Notes: generated by a model not told the origin, from the sequence alone. Shown: positions 24,080-35,584, numbered from the stretch's first letter. The stretch: 64,000 bases of DNA from Halichondria panicea (GCF_963675165.1 NC_087377.1:9193122-9257121), one strand, 5' to 3'. Numbers and translations are program-made.

Positions 24080-24660
24080 CAGCGAACAGCTAAGAAAATG
24101 CACGTTTGGATATATCGGCCAATGGTGTCTGGGGGGGAAGATTCCAAAAAACATACTTTGATGTGAGAGTGTTCAACCCCTCCAACAGAAACCAGTCACA
24201 TGCAGCAACATACAGAAAACACGAACTGGAAAAGAAACGGGCTTATCAGCAAAGAGTCCAGGAAGTTGAACACTCCTCTTTCACACCATTAGTTTTATCC
24301 GTTACAGGAGGCATGGGCGTAGAAGCATCACTCTTCTACAAACGCCTGAGCTCACTACTTGCCCAGAAATGGGACATCACCTACAATAAAACTCTATGCT
24401 GGCTAAGATGTCGCCTAACCTTCTCCCTCCTACGCTCAGCCATCCAAGCAATTAGAGGTGCAAGATCGTCGGTGGGACATGCAGCCAGGACACCCATTGA
24501 GATCGACCTGATCTCAGCAGAATCCCATCTCAGGACAGTAATTAATATTAACAATAATTATCTACTATTTTACATGCCATCACTGTACATGCCATTAATT
24601 CCTCTAATAATTATTTTTACCCCACCTGGGGCCTGCAAAAAAAACAAAAAAAAAAAACTA
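24080..24660 (+). pseudogene. Retroelement ORF 3' end with A-rich tail
   Basis: An open segment of about 130 codons reads ANGVWGGRFQKTYFDVRVFNP, then EVEHSSFTPLVLSVTGGMG, then LCWLRCRLTFSLLRSAIQ. I recognise this as the C-terminal region of reverse-transcriptase-bearing retroelements common in cnidarian and sponge genomes. A nuclease-like fold for the D..VRVFNP part is my guess. An A-rich tract follows at 24638-24658. The 5'-truncated insertion at 43502-43890 ends in the same protein block. Confidence 0.6.
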
Positions 24661-24770
24661 TACTATCCTGTGGCCGCCCACGCACGTCTCGGGTAATTAC
24701 AAACAAACCAGACGACTACTATAACCCGTGGCCGCCCACGCGCCTCGGGTTAACGACTACTATAGATCTA

Positions 24771-26974
24771 GACCCATTGCAGTGGGTGTGGTTATGACGT
24801 TACGCTTTGATAATTCAATGATAGCCGCCATTTTGGGGTACCACATCAAACAGATTTGTGTAATTTACAGGTAAAATAGTGATTTTTGTACTTATTATAT
24901 TGTGGAAATCCTAGTAGTAGGGATAAAGACAAGAACTTCTACTGACTCCCAAGTCAAAAAGACAAAGAATTAGAGCTGAGCAGCCTGATACATGGAGAAT
25001 GGCTTGTGTATTTTCTGCAGTTTTGCTGTTCCTGTAACTTTTCATAGAATGTTCAATTCAGTTCATACTTGCACACACATGTCACAAATCATATAGCTAA
25101 CACACATAAACTTGAAAATAACTCTATGTCATTGCAATGTGCACATTTCCACTAGTACAGAGCCATCTTTTCACTCCTTGTTTTCAGCCGCATTTTGAAA
25201 GATCTAGCCCAATAATGATATCTAGCTTGTTCAGGTACTTCTTCTTGCCACCTTGGTCTTGTTTTGAAGATAAATAACCTTCTACAAAAGGTATCTTTTT
25301 GGTGCTAAATACTAGCCAAATCGTGTTCATTGTACCATAGATGTAGGAGAGAGGGATTGGAAACGGAAGTGGGCCTCGGAAAACATCCGCGCCTCGCTTT
25401 CTTGTCTTCTTTTCTTGCCTCAAATGATTATAAGCTACTCATCATGTAATACAGTGAAAGAAGGGTGAAAGAGACACAATCAACAGTGCATTGGTACATG
25501 GTAATAGTAAGGAGAATGTGCAGAGGCTCTAGTGGTATTGGATACTTGTTTTACAGTAGATATAAAATCATTAGAGGATGCTTAGTTGAAATTGTGAAGG
25601 TATTTGTGACTGTCAGAGGCTTCTCTTTTGCTGCCAACTTAAATGAAAAAGAAAACCATCAAGAAGTCTACTAGTTTGAGGCAATAACCATGATCATTCA
25701 CATGACAAGATACATAATACACCATGTAATACATAATTCTTTCTTAAATAACTTTTGATGAATCAATTGTACGAAGTTTCTACTAGTTAGGCTGATGAGC
25801 GTACATTTCAATTTCCCATTCCAATCTAGTATATACACTTGGAGACAGCAAAACACTCCACAGCACTGCCAGTTGCTTTTAAAGTGTAAAATGAGTGGGA
25901 TCAAACCAAACAATATTAACAAAAACTTACACGATAAAAATAATTAAAATTATGATTAGTTTAGCACTAGTTAATCAGACAGTCTTAGATGGAGAGAAGC
26001 TGGTGAGGTATACAAGGGTGTATATAGTCGGAACAGCCGGTAACATGTACGAGGGTGGTGATGTGTATAATTATATAGGGGTGTAGAGAGGAGGGGTAAA
26101 TTCTTTTGTCTTCTTTTCTTCAGCGTACTCAGTAAGTTTCGGCTTGCGAGGTATTGCTATATAAAATATAGATGAAACAGCATTTGTAGTAGATAATTAT
26201 CTCGGGCCTACAGGCCCTTTCACCACAATCTACTACCGGGCCAATAACAATTATGAGGTAAAAATAGGTGACTACACATTCATGCACACAAAAGCTATAC
26301 ATCCACCTGATCCAAAACTAATGCTTTTGGGGTGATCACCAATCATAAGGGAATGTGTGCCTAAAATTTAAATTTCTGTAACGCTTAGCGTATTCCCAAA
26401 AAAGGATCTTTAGTGGTGCTTTTTAATTCAACTTTTTTCTAGTACTAAATTCTACCATTGATTCTACCAGCTGATGTACGACTAATTTTCTTTGGCTTGG
26501 GGTGATACCACATGATTTACCAATAAGCAGACCAAAGTATACGACCTAAACATTAATCATTTCAGAGAAAAAGGGATAAATGTGTACAATACAAGATTAA
26601 ACTGACCTAAATTCCATGAAGAAGATAGTTGCAACGGTAAATAGAGCTTGAACAATGGTTATTCACTATCTATATAAAGCACAGTTGCACTGGATACTGG
26701 AGAACTTTACAGAATACTAGTGACAACTCAGAAAATCCTAGACTTCCAATAATCTCAGTTACCGCGAAGTTCCTGGGGAATAGATTAGCCATCATTAGGC
26801 GAGGCGCGGATGTTTAATCGAGGTCATACGTGAGGTACATTGAAATCTACTTCCGTTTCCAATCCCTCTCTCCTACATCTATGATTGTACGTAAAAGTCT
26901 GCTGCTGGTATATACCTCAAAATGGCTGACATTCCAATGACATCATTATTAATTACGTCACTGCAATGGGTCTA
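24771..26974. mobile_element. ~2.2-kb inverted-repeat element containing 25336-26883
   Basis: Inverted ends ACCCATTGCAGTG at about 24771 and 26962-26974, with nearby GACGTTACG / TACGTCA boxes and opposed CCATTTTGGGG/CTCAAAATGG boxes. Both sides are also flanked by a GTGGCCGCCCACG repeat. It is interrupted by the 1548-bp element below. No coding region recognised. Confidence 0.5.
25336..26883. mobile_element. 1548-bp DNA element, 7-bp duplication
   Basis: Perfect 35-bp inverted ends beginning CATAGATGTAGGAGAGAGGG, with a second conserved inner block (ACATCCGCGCCTCGC). Flanked by ATTGTAC at 25329-25335 and 26884-26890. The termini share GGGATTGGAAACG with the ends of 33945-38812, which also has a 7-bp duplication, so the two form one family. 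A 7-bp duplication fits few named superfamilies and I do not assign one. No transposase is recognisable. Confidence 0.85.
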
Positions 26975-27150
26975 TACCCGTGGCCGCCCACGTGCACCTT
27001 GGGTAATTATTAGACATTATATGGAAAAGGCTATAATTATCTGTCCTGTCAGTTTCCACAATTTACTAGTAATTCTTTGCGAGTAAATAAGGCTGACAAA
27101 AAAACAATACTTTAATTGTCACAGTAAGCTATATGACAGACTCATTAAAA

Positions 27151-27404
27151 CTAACTGAACTGCACATGTCCATAAGCAACGTTCCCCTGAGTGTGGGGTT
27201 CTGGCTTAATCTTAATACTGTCCGGCTCTTCATATATGACAGGTGGTTGTCTCATTTCAGTTTCAGTTTGCAGAGTTACTTTCTCAGACCTCCTGTACTT
27301 GTTCACTGCCAGCACAATGAGGACACCAATAGAGACTCCAACAACTAGGGTCGGCAGGAACGTCAGGACAAATGTGAGAGCAATTACAGCTTCTCGGGAC
27401 AAAG
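27151..27404 (-). CDS. Receptor A membrane helix and cytoplasmic tail exon
   Basis: Acceptor TATTTCTAG; phase 1 joins the sushi exon's last base to give Ser. Hydrophobic FLPTLVVGVSIGVLIVLAV is followed by the stop-transfer NKYRRS. Tail tyrosines lie in NKYRR, VIYEEPD and VAYGHV. The last fits the ITIM consensus (I/V/L/S-x-Y-x-x-L/V/I). Nothing like this tail is present in receptor B. Confidence 0.8.
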
Positions 27405-30400
27405 CTAGAAATAGAAGCACGACATGCATCAATTATACAGTAGACTCTCGTTAATCCGGTCACCCTCGGCACATGCAATTTGGCCGCAATAGCGAGGTGG
27501 CTGCATTTCAGATTATAGCCGCGGCTAAATAGCGGTATCGCCTCGAATCTATATTGCACCGCGCCTGTCGTACCTCCTCTGGGCTCGGGCTAGCCTCGAG
27601 ACCAGGCCGATTAAAATACGGCCTGGTCTCTATTGCATGGGTGATAGTGCACATGCAAGAATCTGGGTAACTCGTTATACTTAGTAAACCTTTGTAAAAT
27701 TATACCGTAAACTAGTTTATTTACTAGTTTCTTTCCGTATTAATTTTAACAAATACTTGTCTCCTGTGAAGCTGTGGCTTATGCTCTCTATTGCGTTGTC
27801 AAGAAGATTTGCTGGCTAGCTGTGGCCCTCTATGGTGTTGTCGAGGAGGCTTGCACACTAGTCTGAAGCCAGAAGAAGCTCTCATTTGTACAGAAATAAA
27901 ATCATGACCATCCAACCATCATAGAGGTATGAGAGCCTCTTCTGGTTTCAGACTAGTGTGCAAGCCTTCTCGACAATACCATAGAGTGCCGCAGCTAGCT
28001 AGCTAGGCTATAAAGCACATAGTAGATAATACGTGGACGTCTATGGACTAGCCTATGATTAATTACACATGCAATAGATACCAGGCCGTATTTTAGTCGG
28101 CCTGAATTCGAGGCTAGGCTCGGGCCAGAGGAGGTACAACAGGCTTGCAGTTTTCATCGGCTAAACTACACCCTAAACGACATACAGTATAGCAAGTATA
28201 ATTATTTCGGGGATATAAATGTACTGCGAACATTTATAACCGCAAATTTAAAATCGCATGTATGCATGCATATATACTGCAAATTAAAAGGCTGCATGCT
28301 ATTCCACGAAAATTAAATCCGCGAAAACCATTCTAAAGGCATTTCCGCGAAAATTTATACCCTCGAAATAATTATACTGCTATATCGGCTGTAATAATGT
28401 ATCACATAGTTTGGGGCAGCCAGAACAGACCAGTATATACAGGTGGCCGCATTTCAGGATGAGTTTATACAGCAATGATCCAGCTAGCCAATGAAACTAC
28501 AGTATGTCGAGGTGACCTTAATTCAGAGATTAGCGGACAGTCTACTGTACCCAATTTCTACCATAAAAACAATATTTGGTAATGATTTGCATGGCTATAA
28601 AGTGTGCATGTTGTAACTTCGGGACAATAGGAAAGGTATATCACTGTGTTTGCTGAGTAGCTTTGAAAAAATAATATTATTATCAGCCCAACAAATGATG
28701 ACATATTGCTAGCGTACTCTCATTAATCTGGTCACCCTTAGAACAGTGCTGCACTAGTGGGTAGTCTCAAGCCAGACTCCTCCCCGAGTCTGGCTAGTCT
28801 GAGGGCCAGACCTAATAGCTCGGGGGCAAAATCAAGAGAGCTATAGGATTAGGTCTGGAGACTCCTGCAGCATTTCCGTGTGCTCTAGTGGAATGTGGCC
28901 AGAGCCAATGAAATGCATATCCTATATGTCATGTAATTTTTAACCCAATGAAATGCAAGTATTGCCTCTGTGGAATATTTGGATGCAGCCAATGAAATGA
29001 GAGTATTGCTACATCGACTCTTTTTTTATAACCTTCAATATCACAGCACACGGAAGTGCTGCAAGAGTCTCCAGACCTATTTCTCTCTTCCCACGCCCCC
29101 CTCTGAGAAAAGATCTGGCCCCCAGAATAGAGTCTGGCATAGAGCAACTTTTCTTGTTTATCAGTTTCGCAAAAATGCAATGACATAATCAGATGATGTG
29201 TTATGTTATGTACCTTGTGTCATCACATGAAATTACAAGCGGAAATATGGGCATGGTGACGAGGCTAAAACTGGCCAGCTATTATCTCTACTCTCATAAT
29301 TATACAGATTTAGTGGGTGCTGGCACATCTACGCCCACGTATATGCCCACACACACGTTACTAGAGCTATGAAACTACCTCAGTGCTGGAGAGACCAGGG
29401 GCGTAGGCAGGAATTTGAGGAAGGGGGGGCTGAGCGCCGAAGTTTTCGGTGACCGGAAGCCACACCCCCTAATTAATGGCTCATTGCGCATGTGCAAGAA
29501 ATAGCCACACCTTGCTTCGATTAATAATACTGCTAAAGCTAGCTAGCTAGCTAGCCGTAGCTAGTTGCACTAAAGAATCAAAGTTACTAGTATAGTATAG
29601 CTAGCTCTTGGACATGCTGTTTGTCTGCCACTAATCTATACCAGTATCTAATTCCCAGGCTGAAGACTCATCAGAGAAGGTGGGGCTCTTAGTGTAGTTT
29701 TTGCAGAGAAAGGGGGGGCTGGAGCCCCCAAAGCCCTCCCCCTCCCTACGCCCCTGGAGACACAGATCTTCACAAAATTATACAAACTACTGCACTCCAA
29801 GTATGTAGACGAAAGGATGACGAGAACAGATTTTACAGTTGATTTTCATCCTCTAGTTAAAAGATACGGTGGCCAAGAAGGGTCACCTGCATGCCTTCGC
29901 CTACCGCCACAATGAACTGCGCGCGGATGTTTTGTTAACCCACGCGCTTAATTCTAAACGCTCGCAGTAAACACATTAACCGCGCGCGCGGTTAAACAAA
30001 GAGCCGCCAACAAAATTTAAGACCATGCAGTCTGCACAAGGTCAAAGATCAATCAAACATGTCCTGCAGTCTGCATCGATAGCCAAGGAATACCTTGCGT
30101 TAATTAGAATCCAGATATAATTTATTGACCTTTGACCTTGTGCAGACTGATCTTAAAATTTGTTGGCGGCTCTTTGTCCGTGCAGTGTGTCTCGTACCGC
30201 GATCGTTTATATTTAAGAGCGTACGGTCAACAAAAACTCTGCGCGCTTAGAATTAAAGCGCGCGCTGTTCATTGTGGCGGCAGGTGGAGGCGGATGACCC
30301 TTCTCGGCCACCGTAAAAAGAAGTTCCGTCTCAGTAACCACTGCAGTAGAGCTATGGACTTGATTGATTGTTTGCAGGTGCACTATACAAAGCTCTTCAA

Positions 30401-33400
30401 TATTACAAAGAGCTCTTGTTGTAAAATCCCTGTTATCTATTATGAGAATTTTTGTCATGACACACCCACTAGAGAAAAATCTAGACCGTATATATGGACA
30501 AAGTCAGCTCGTAACTCTGTTCACCTTAGGTAGTTATAGCAGCATGCTAAATATAGACCAAGTCCTGTACGTAGATAGTCAGATCGAACACTTTATCTAA
30601 TGCTACTAGCGTACGTGTACGCTAGAATATAAATTAAGATGTAAGCCTGTAAGACCACGTCTCAAATCGCGTACGAGAAAACTTTTATCGTTGTGGCAGC
30701 TCAATAGAAGAGCCGTTTGTTGGTAGCCTGAAGAGAAGAGATAGGTAACGCTAGAGCTACAGACAGCACTGACAATGTGAGTGGTGAGATCGAACTTCTT
30801 TTGTTAGAGGATGAAAATCAACGGTAAATCTGTTTTCATTATCCTTTCCTCTCTATTTTTGGAGTGCACACTCATGTGGTTATCTGGCTGCATCTTTGCC
30901 GGTAAGATAAGTCAAATTGTCGTGTTGTGTAAATTTGTAACATTGCTCTCTCCCAAAATTATGTAATGGTGGTCGTCCGCTGTTGCCAGGGAGCCGTAGT
31001 AGTTTGTTGCTTCATAATTCTGTGAAGGATCTGTGTCTCTCCTGCAGAATCTTGCGAATCTGATTGGAGACGTCAATTTTTGATATCTGATCAAGAAAAA
31101 TCCCCAGACCATCTCCCTCTCCTATCATATCACGTGCACTCAGGCCCCAGACTATATTTAGCGAGGTGGCTGCAAAGTGGCATGGCCGCGGCTAATATGC
31201 CTCGAATTTAGATTAATATATGGTTCTGTTTCAAGGGGTGTATCCGGCGTGTCCATTAAACATCTGGTTTGGGGCTTACTAGTATACGAAATAGCGAGGT
31301 GACAGGGCAAGTATTGTACAGTAATGATGCCGAACAAAAATGGCCGTTATAATTTATTGAGGTGACCATAGAGCCAGATTAATGAGAAGTATATACAGGG
31401 CATTCTAAGGCTTGTTCACTCCACACTCACATGGTGTAGGTTCACACAGAACAGTTCCACTCCATGTACCGTCGCTCTGGCACTCTCTGGACGGAGATGA
31501 GGTAGATATGAGTTGGTAACCTTGGTTGCAGAAAGATTGTGCAGTGTGATTGGCTCCAGGGACTTTCCCAGTGTAGCACACACTTCCATTACGGATCGTG
31601 ATACCACCAGCAAAACCTTCCATTAGACACACCTCTGAGGTTTGTATTACACTCGTCAGTTCAGCTACACTACACCCTGCAGTGATGTAATTAATGATCT
31701 CCTAATATTCTTATACATATACACAGGAGTGCAATCATGCACTCCTGATATACATAACTCACTTGAGCGGAACGTTCCCATCACATCAAATGTTAGCCCT
31801 CCTTGGTTGAAATGAATAGAATAACAATAATTGGTTTCAGGCTGTATGGACGTTAGTGTAACTGTCAGAGTATCTCTAGCCATGCCATTAGCTGACATCC
31901 AAGTGCTGGTGTTACAAACTCCTGAGGTCACAGCCAAATCTTGGAAACTACTAGGGTCCGGGAGATAAGCGGACACAATAGCATTAGAGTCCACTATAAC
32001 AACTGTCACAGTCACCAACGAAGAAATACTGGCTGGCACTATAAAAACAAAACAACAATTATTTTTTGTTTCAAAACAATCCAACTCACATTTGAAGGGT
32101 GTCACAGATCGTCCACTTCCTATTCCGTTGGAAACTGTCACAGTCACGTTTAAGTCATTGCTGGGAAGACTATCACGTGCGAAGATAGTCTGGTACTGAC
32201 ACAGGGTGGCATTACAGTTGCCTATGGAAACCACTTTTGGATCACCGACGGTTTGTACAGAGTAAGTAACTACAGGAGACAAACCAGGAGCAACCTCGAC
32301 AAAAGTCTGCATGTGGGGAGGGGTTCTCAAGTACTTAAAATCCTATATAGTCGCATGAGGTTTGACAATCACTTACCACTGTTGGGAATGTGATAGTAAG
32401 AGAGTCGAGGCTGTCACCAGAATACACTACCTGTCCACTGACATCACTAGCAAGAGGGGGGGGTGGTTCTGGAGAGTCACTATGCCACACTCATCCCATA
32501 ATTATATATAGCCCTTACTCACCTGTTAAACTTAGCATGACGGGAGTGCTGACGCTTCCAGGTTGTCCAGTACACAAGGCAGCCCTCACCATAACGGAGC
32601 AGCTTTGTCCAGCGGCAGTCCAATCAGAGCACACTCCTGACATGCTGGAGCTGACCGAACAAGAGCCTCCACAATCTGAGACGACATCATATGAGAAGGA
32701 GGTTCCACAGTCGCTAGTTGGCTTCTCCCAGGTTAAAGTGAATGTGGACAAACCAACGTCAGTTACTACCAGGCTAGTGGGGGGAGGGGGCGGATCTGTG
32801 GGGGTGTGTGTGTACCGCAAGTTAGGCAACTAATAGGGATTACATGTACATAATTATTATCAGGACTCGAGTGCATGAATATTCATGCACTCCTGTTATT
32901 ATGTATAGTAACACTGTTTACCTGCTACTCTTAATGTATGGTTTCCAATCGTATCAAGCGGACCATCTCTGAAACATTGAACAGTTTGACCATTCATGGT
33001 CGAGCTGATATTAATTGACAACTGAGATGTAAAACAGTTTGGGGTAACACTGGTGTTCACTGAAGTACCAACACCTTCTATAGCTCCATTGTTACAGGAT
33101 CTCATGGATGTAAAGCGACTGTGGGTCAATGTAACAATATCTCCATTTGCTGGACAGTCAAAGCTAGTCCCTGTCCATTCAGTGACAACTCCACCAGATA
33201 CAGTACAAGTGTACGTCTCCACATCCCCAGGACAGAAACACTCTCTTCCAATGGGGAGGGTGGGGAGCACTAAGGTATCACCGGCTCCTGGGAAACACGG
33301 AAAAGATTAAACTGGCATGCAACGTATGTATAATTATGTAGAGTTGACCATGGTTCAATTCTAAAGGGTTTGGCCAGCTGGGATCGACCAAAGCAAACAG

Positions 33401-33492
33401 CTAGACCTAAGCTTACCATGCACAATCAATGTTGCTCCAAAAATGATAGGTCCGAGTAGATCTAGAGTAAACCACTGAAGATCAGCCACCAT
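27151..33492 (-). CDS. Receptor A: Ig-like/FN3/sushi single-pass receptor
   Basis: Eight exons: 33492-33417, 33287-32922, 32795-32523, 32468-32377, 32306-32090, 32038-31763, 31676-31431, 27404-27151. All borders are GT-AG and all phases agree. Predicted protein: hydrophobic leader (LLGPIIFGATLIVH), a Cys-rich Ig-like domain, an FN3 domain opening with a proline run, two further beta-sandwich exons, a sushi/CCP domain with four Cys, one membrane helix, and a ~50-residue tail ending VAYGHVQFS. Many N-x-S/T sites suggest a glycosylated surface protein. The last intron is 4 kb and full of transposons. The gene is open throughout. It is an inverted near-duplicate of receptor B. The ligand and function are unknown. 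Confidence 0.85.
27591..28116. mobile_element. 526-bp TAGCC-family element, 9-bp duplication
   Basis: Starts TAGCCTCGAGACCAGGCCGA, ends TCGGCCTGAATTCGAGGCTA. Perfect duplication GGCTCGGGC at 27582-27590 and 28117-28125. The pre-insertion site is a palindrome (TACCTCCTCTGG and its inverse). Inside is a long hairpin (about 27814-28004, arms containing GGCTTGCACACTAGTCTGAA). Confidence 0.85.
28188..28384. mobile_element. ~197-bp MITE with TATAGC ends
   Basis: Ends TATAGCAAGTATAATTATTT and AAATAATTATACTGCTATA, with an interior of mirrored GCGAAAATTTATACC-type blocks. Related to 53392-53591 and to a fragment near 41735-41770. Confidence 0.6.
28851..29078. mobile_element. Hairpin element with AGGTCTGGAGACTC arms
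   Basis: Inverted arms AGGTCTGGAGACTCCTGCAG and CTGCAAGAGTCTCCAGACCT enclose repeated AGCCAATGAAATG units. No coding region. Confidence 0.55.
29396..29756. mobile_element. 361-bp MITE with CAGGGGCGTAGG ends
   Basis: Ends CAGGGGCGTAGG / CCTACGCCCCTG with adjoining G- and C-rich blocks. GAGAC is present on both sides (29391-29395, 29757-29761). The ends resemble hAT or Transib MITEs; the 5-bp flank would favour Transib, but the assignment is tentative. Confidence 0.7.
29791..30864. mobile_element. ~1.07-kb inverted-repeat element, interrupted
   Basis: Arms of about 110-120 bp begin TGCACTCCAA (left, 29791) and its inverse (right, about 30864). They share ACAGATTTTACAGTTGATTT and CATCCTCTA blocks. 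The left arm is split by 29865-30315 and resumes after it (AAAAGAAGTTCCGTCTCAG), which matches the right arm. No certain target duplication. Confidence 0.6.
29865..30315. mobile_element. 451-bp element, TACGGTGGCC ends, 6-bp duplication
   Basis: Inverted arms starting TACGGTGGCCAAGAAGGGTC and including GAGCCGCCAACAAAATTT and a GCACAAGGTCAAAG box. AAAAGA flanks both ends (29859-29864, 30316-30321). Inserted in the arm of 29791-30864. The open frames across it are products of its own symmetry. Confidence 0.7.
31145..31390. mobile_element. Degraded pogo-type MITE fragment in receptor A intron
   Basis: Contains AGCGAGGTGGCTGCA, CGCGGCTAATATGCCTCGAAT and a GGTGACCATAGAGCCAGATTAATGA-type right end, all in the order seen in the 14893-15249 subfamily. 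A left-end fragment of the same subfamily is at 28720-28745. Confidence 0.5.
31431..31676 (-). CDS. Receptor A sushi (CCP) exon
   Basis: 246 bases, phase 1 to 1. SVCYTGKVPG, SFCNQGYQL, RECQSDGTW and TVLCEP give the four Cys and the Trp of a sushi domain. Receptor B's counterpart (47856-48032) is clearly more diverged than the other exons. Confidence 0.85.
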
Positions 33493-33865
33493 GATAAATC
33501 GGCCGCTCGTACGCCAACACAGCACTTGCAAAATTGATTTATTTTTGCTACTATATATATAGAGCTCTTGATGTAATGTTCCTATGAGCCAAACGAGACT
33601 TGCAACCAACGTTGTGTTCCGGAGTTAGAGTTAACTTTCCAGCGCTGCCGAAAGTACATAGATCTATATTCAGCCAATTGCATGTATTTCCGGCACAACG
33701 ATCTTCTCTAGAGTATGGAGGCACGATCCAGCTAAGATTAACTTCTAGTAGTAGCTAACTATGTCTACTAGCTGCATGCAAAATATGAAACTCTGTGGTG
33801 TAGCTGTTCCGCTACTAGCCACGCTTTTTTCTCACAAATCTTGATTGAAATTCGACCACGCACAT
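31712..33865 (-). repeat. Inverted duplication arm A (receptor A 5' part)
   Basis: 31712-33290 matches 46236-47790 in reverse, including introns, at roughly 97% or better by eye. 33430-33865 (exon 1 and upstream) matches 42727-43128. In arm A the two blocks are 130 bp apart; in arm B they are separated by 3.1 kb of other sequence. Confidence 0.9.
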
Positions 33866-34705
33866 TGCTTTCAAAACTATCTTGCCACGTGGATAAATCG
33901 AAAGTGCTACTGTGTGAGACGTGTTTCCAGGTACTAGGTGCTTCCATAGATAGTAAATATGGAACGCCAAATCCGCCAACATTTTTGCAATGTAATTCAC
34001 ATGAATAAATTGTGTATCAGAACGTACACAAGAACGTTTGTCAGATCGATTACTAGAACGTTTCTGGAAACGATTATCATTATGTGTGTACACAGACAGA
34101 ACGATTATCAGAACGTACACAACAACGTACGGCCTCGAGGTTAACGTGGTGCTCGAGGCGCAGTACACAAGAACGTTTGTCAGATTTGAGCTAGAACTAG
34201 CCTCGACTCCAGCCCCTTGAATAGTGGGCCTGGTATTTACTGTTGGCGCGTGGGTGGACAATTAATTTATTATTTACCGTATTTATCTCATTGAACGTTA
34301 AAACAGTATTTTATCTTATTGTGGATAAAGAACAGAAAAAAGAAAAAGGAGAGGCTACCTCTTGTATATACTGTATATAGACAGAGACAGCTAAGTAAAA
34401 CATCAGCTCTGTAGATTTATTCATTAACTTGAGGCTCGGATCGGATACACACTCAGCCGACAAGTTAATCTCATAAGAAATTAGTTAAACCTGTGGGTAA
34501 AAAATAAATGTGGATAAGTACAGTGGCTGTGACGTAACATAATGTGAGGACTACTTATTGATTTACACAATAGATTTACCATTGAAAGCACTATCCATTA
34601 ATACACACTCAAGCAACAAGTCCCTCGGATCGGATACACACAAGTCCCTCGGATTGTAAACACATTCAGGCCACACAGTTCTCGGATCAGATACCACGTA
34701 CTTAC

Positions 34706-35101
34706 TCTGTGACCAATTTTCGGCAAATGTCACAACAATACTTCCTTCCAGAGAGAATGGCACTGAACGTCGAACAGACACACCAACACTTTGAAGATGG
34801 CTTCACTCAGAGAAACAAGAGGAGAAATCACCATCACAACACTTCTTTCATCACAACACTTCTTTCAGAGAGAGGTGCACTGGTCCTGTCAAGCTTCACA
34901 TCAATCAAGAAAGGGAGTGTCTGGAAAGCAGATGGACTTGCTCTGGGACTTGCCATAGCCGGTCGGTACGGTACCCACATAAACACCAGCGTACAGACAC
35001 TTCAACGCCTCCAGCTGCTTGTTTTTCAAGACTAGACCTGGTTTTCCAACACAGGATAACGCGTACGCGAGAGCAGAAGAGAAGGTAGCAGCCATATCCA
35101 T
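34706..35101 (-). pseudogene. RecQ-like (SF2) helicase N-terminal fragment
   Basis: From ATG at 35101 the frame reads LVLKNKQLEALKCLYAG (the region before motif I), then VGTVPTGYGKS, an intact Walker A motif. After frame changes it continues FQTLPFLIDVKL, VVMVISPLVSL (motif Ia) and LQSVGVSV. This order fits RecQ/WRN-type superfamily 2 helicases that unwind DNA using ATP. A 17-base tandem duplication and other indels break the frame, and no DEAH, III-VI or RQC parts follow, so it is a non-functional fragment. It ends at a possible donor GTAAGT. It lies wholly within a transposon. The same protein segment is in the element at 45098-45658. Confidence 0.7.
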
Positions 35102-35115
35102 TACACAACTTGGAC

Positions 35116-35584
35116 TAGTCTCATGAATCAGCCGCTGTTCTTTTGGAACCACCGTCTGAGCACTCTTGTCATGAAGTCATTTCAAAATGGAATGTTGATT
35201 GCTCACAAAACCAATGGAATGTAATTAAATTCGTGATCTTACGCCCACACATATTTCCTAATTGTTATACAAATTGCCAAGCGAAGGCATCTCTCTCTAC
35301 TTGTGTTTTGCTGTGGTGCTAAATCTGTGCCCAAGGACCCCTGTTTGCCTTGCTTATGCTTCGTAGCAGCTTCTATGTATGAAGTGTTTACCATGCGTAA
35401 TGCATGCGTAATGATTATCCAAATGCGTTGAGCAAAGTGCAGTTCTTTGCTGCCTCCAAGTTCATCACCTGACTGGACTTCTGCAATTTGATTGGTCAAG
35501 ACGGAATTCTGTCTTGGCACATAAAACGATGACAAGAGTGCTCAGACGGTGGTTCCAAAGAACGGCGGCTGATTCATGAGACTA
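35116..35584. mobile_element. 469-bp MULE-like MITE, 9-bp duplication
   Basis: About 55-bp inverted ends starting TAGTCTCATGAATCAGCCGC. Perfect duplication AACTTGGAC at 35107-35115 and 35585-35593. Inserted immediately upstream of the helicase fragment, inside 34198-35851. Not the same termini as the TAGCC family despite the same duplication length. Confidence 0.85.

Larger units (their letters stand above)
27438..28547. mobile_element. pogo-type element in receptor A intron, doubly interrupted
   Basis: Left end CAGTAGACTCTCGTTAATCC directly 3' of TA, right end GACAGTCTACTG before TA. The interior matches the 14893-15249 subfamily (boxes ATAGCGAGGTGGCTGCATTT, GTGGCCGCATTTCAG). It is split by the TAGCC element 27591-28116 and the TATAGC element 28188-28384. 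Confidence 0.65.

Noticed and set aside
30132-30533. 133-codon open frame
   Set aside because: It crosses the arm of a nested inverted-repeat element and shows no domain-like text; the symmetry of the arms explains it.
32390-32833. 147-codon open frame on the plus strand (and its counterpart at 46690-47124 on the minus strand)
   Set aside because: Both are antisense to the FN3 exons of receptors A and B, spanning exon and intron without splice logic. They mirror each other only because the genes are inverted duplicates.
33815-34261. 148-cod­on minus-strand frame and nearby plus-strand frames
   Set aside because: They read through the minisatellite arm of 33958-37631; open only because the ~60-bp unit lacks stops.
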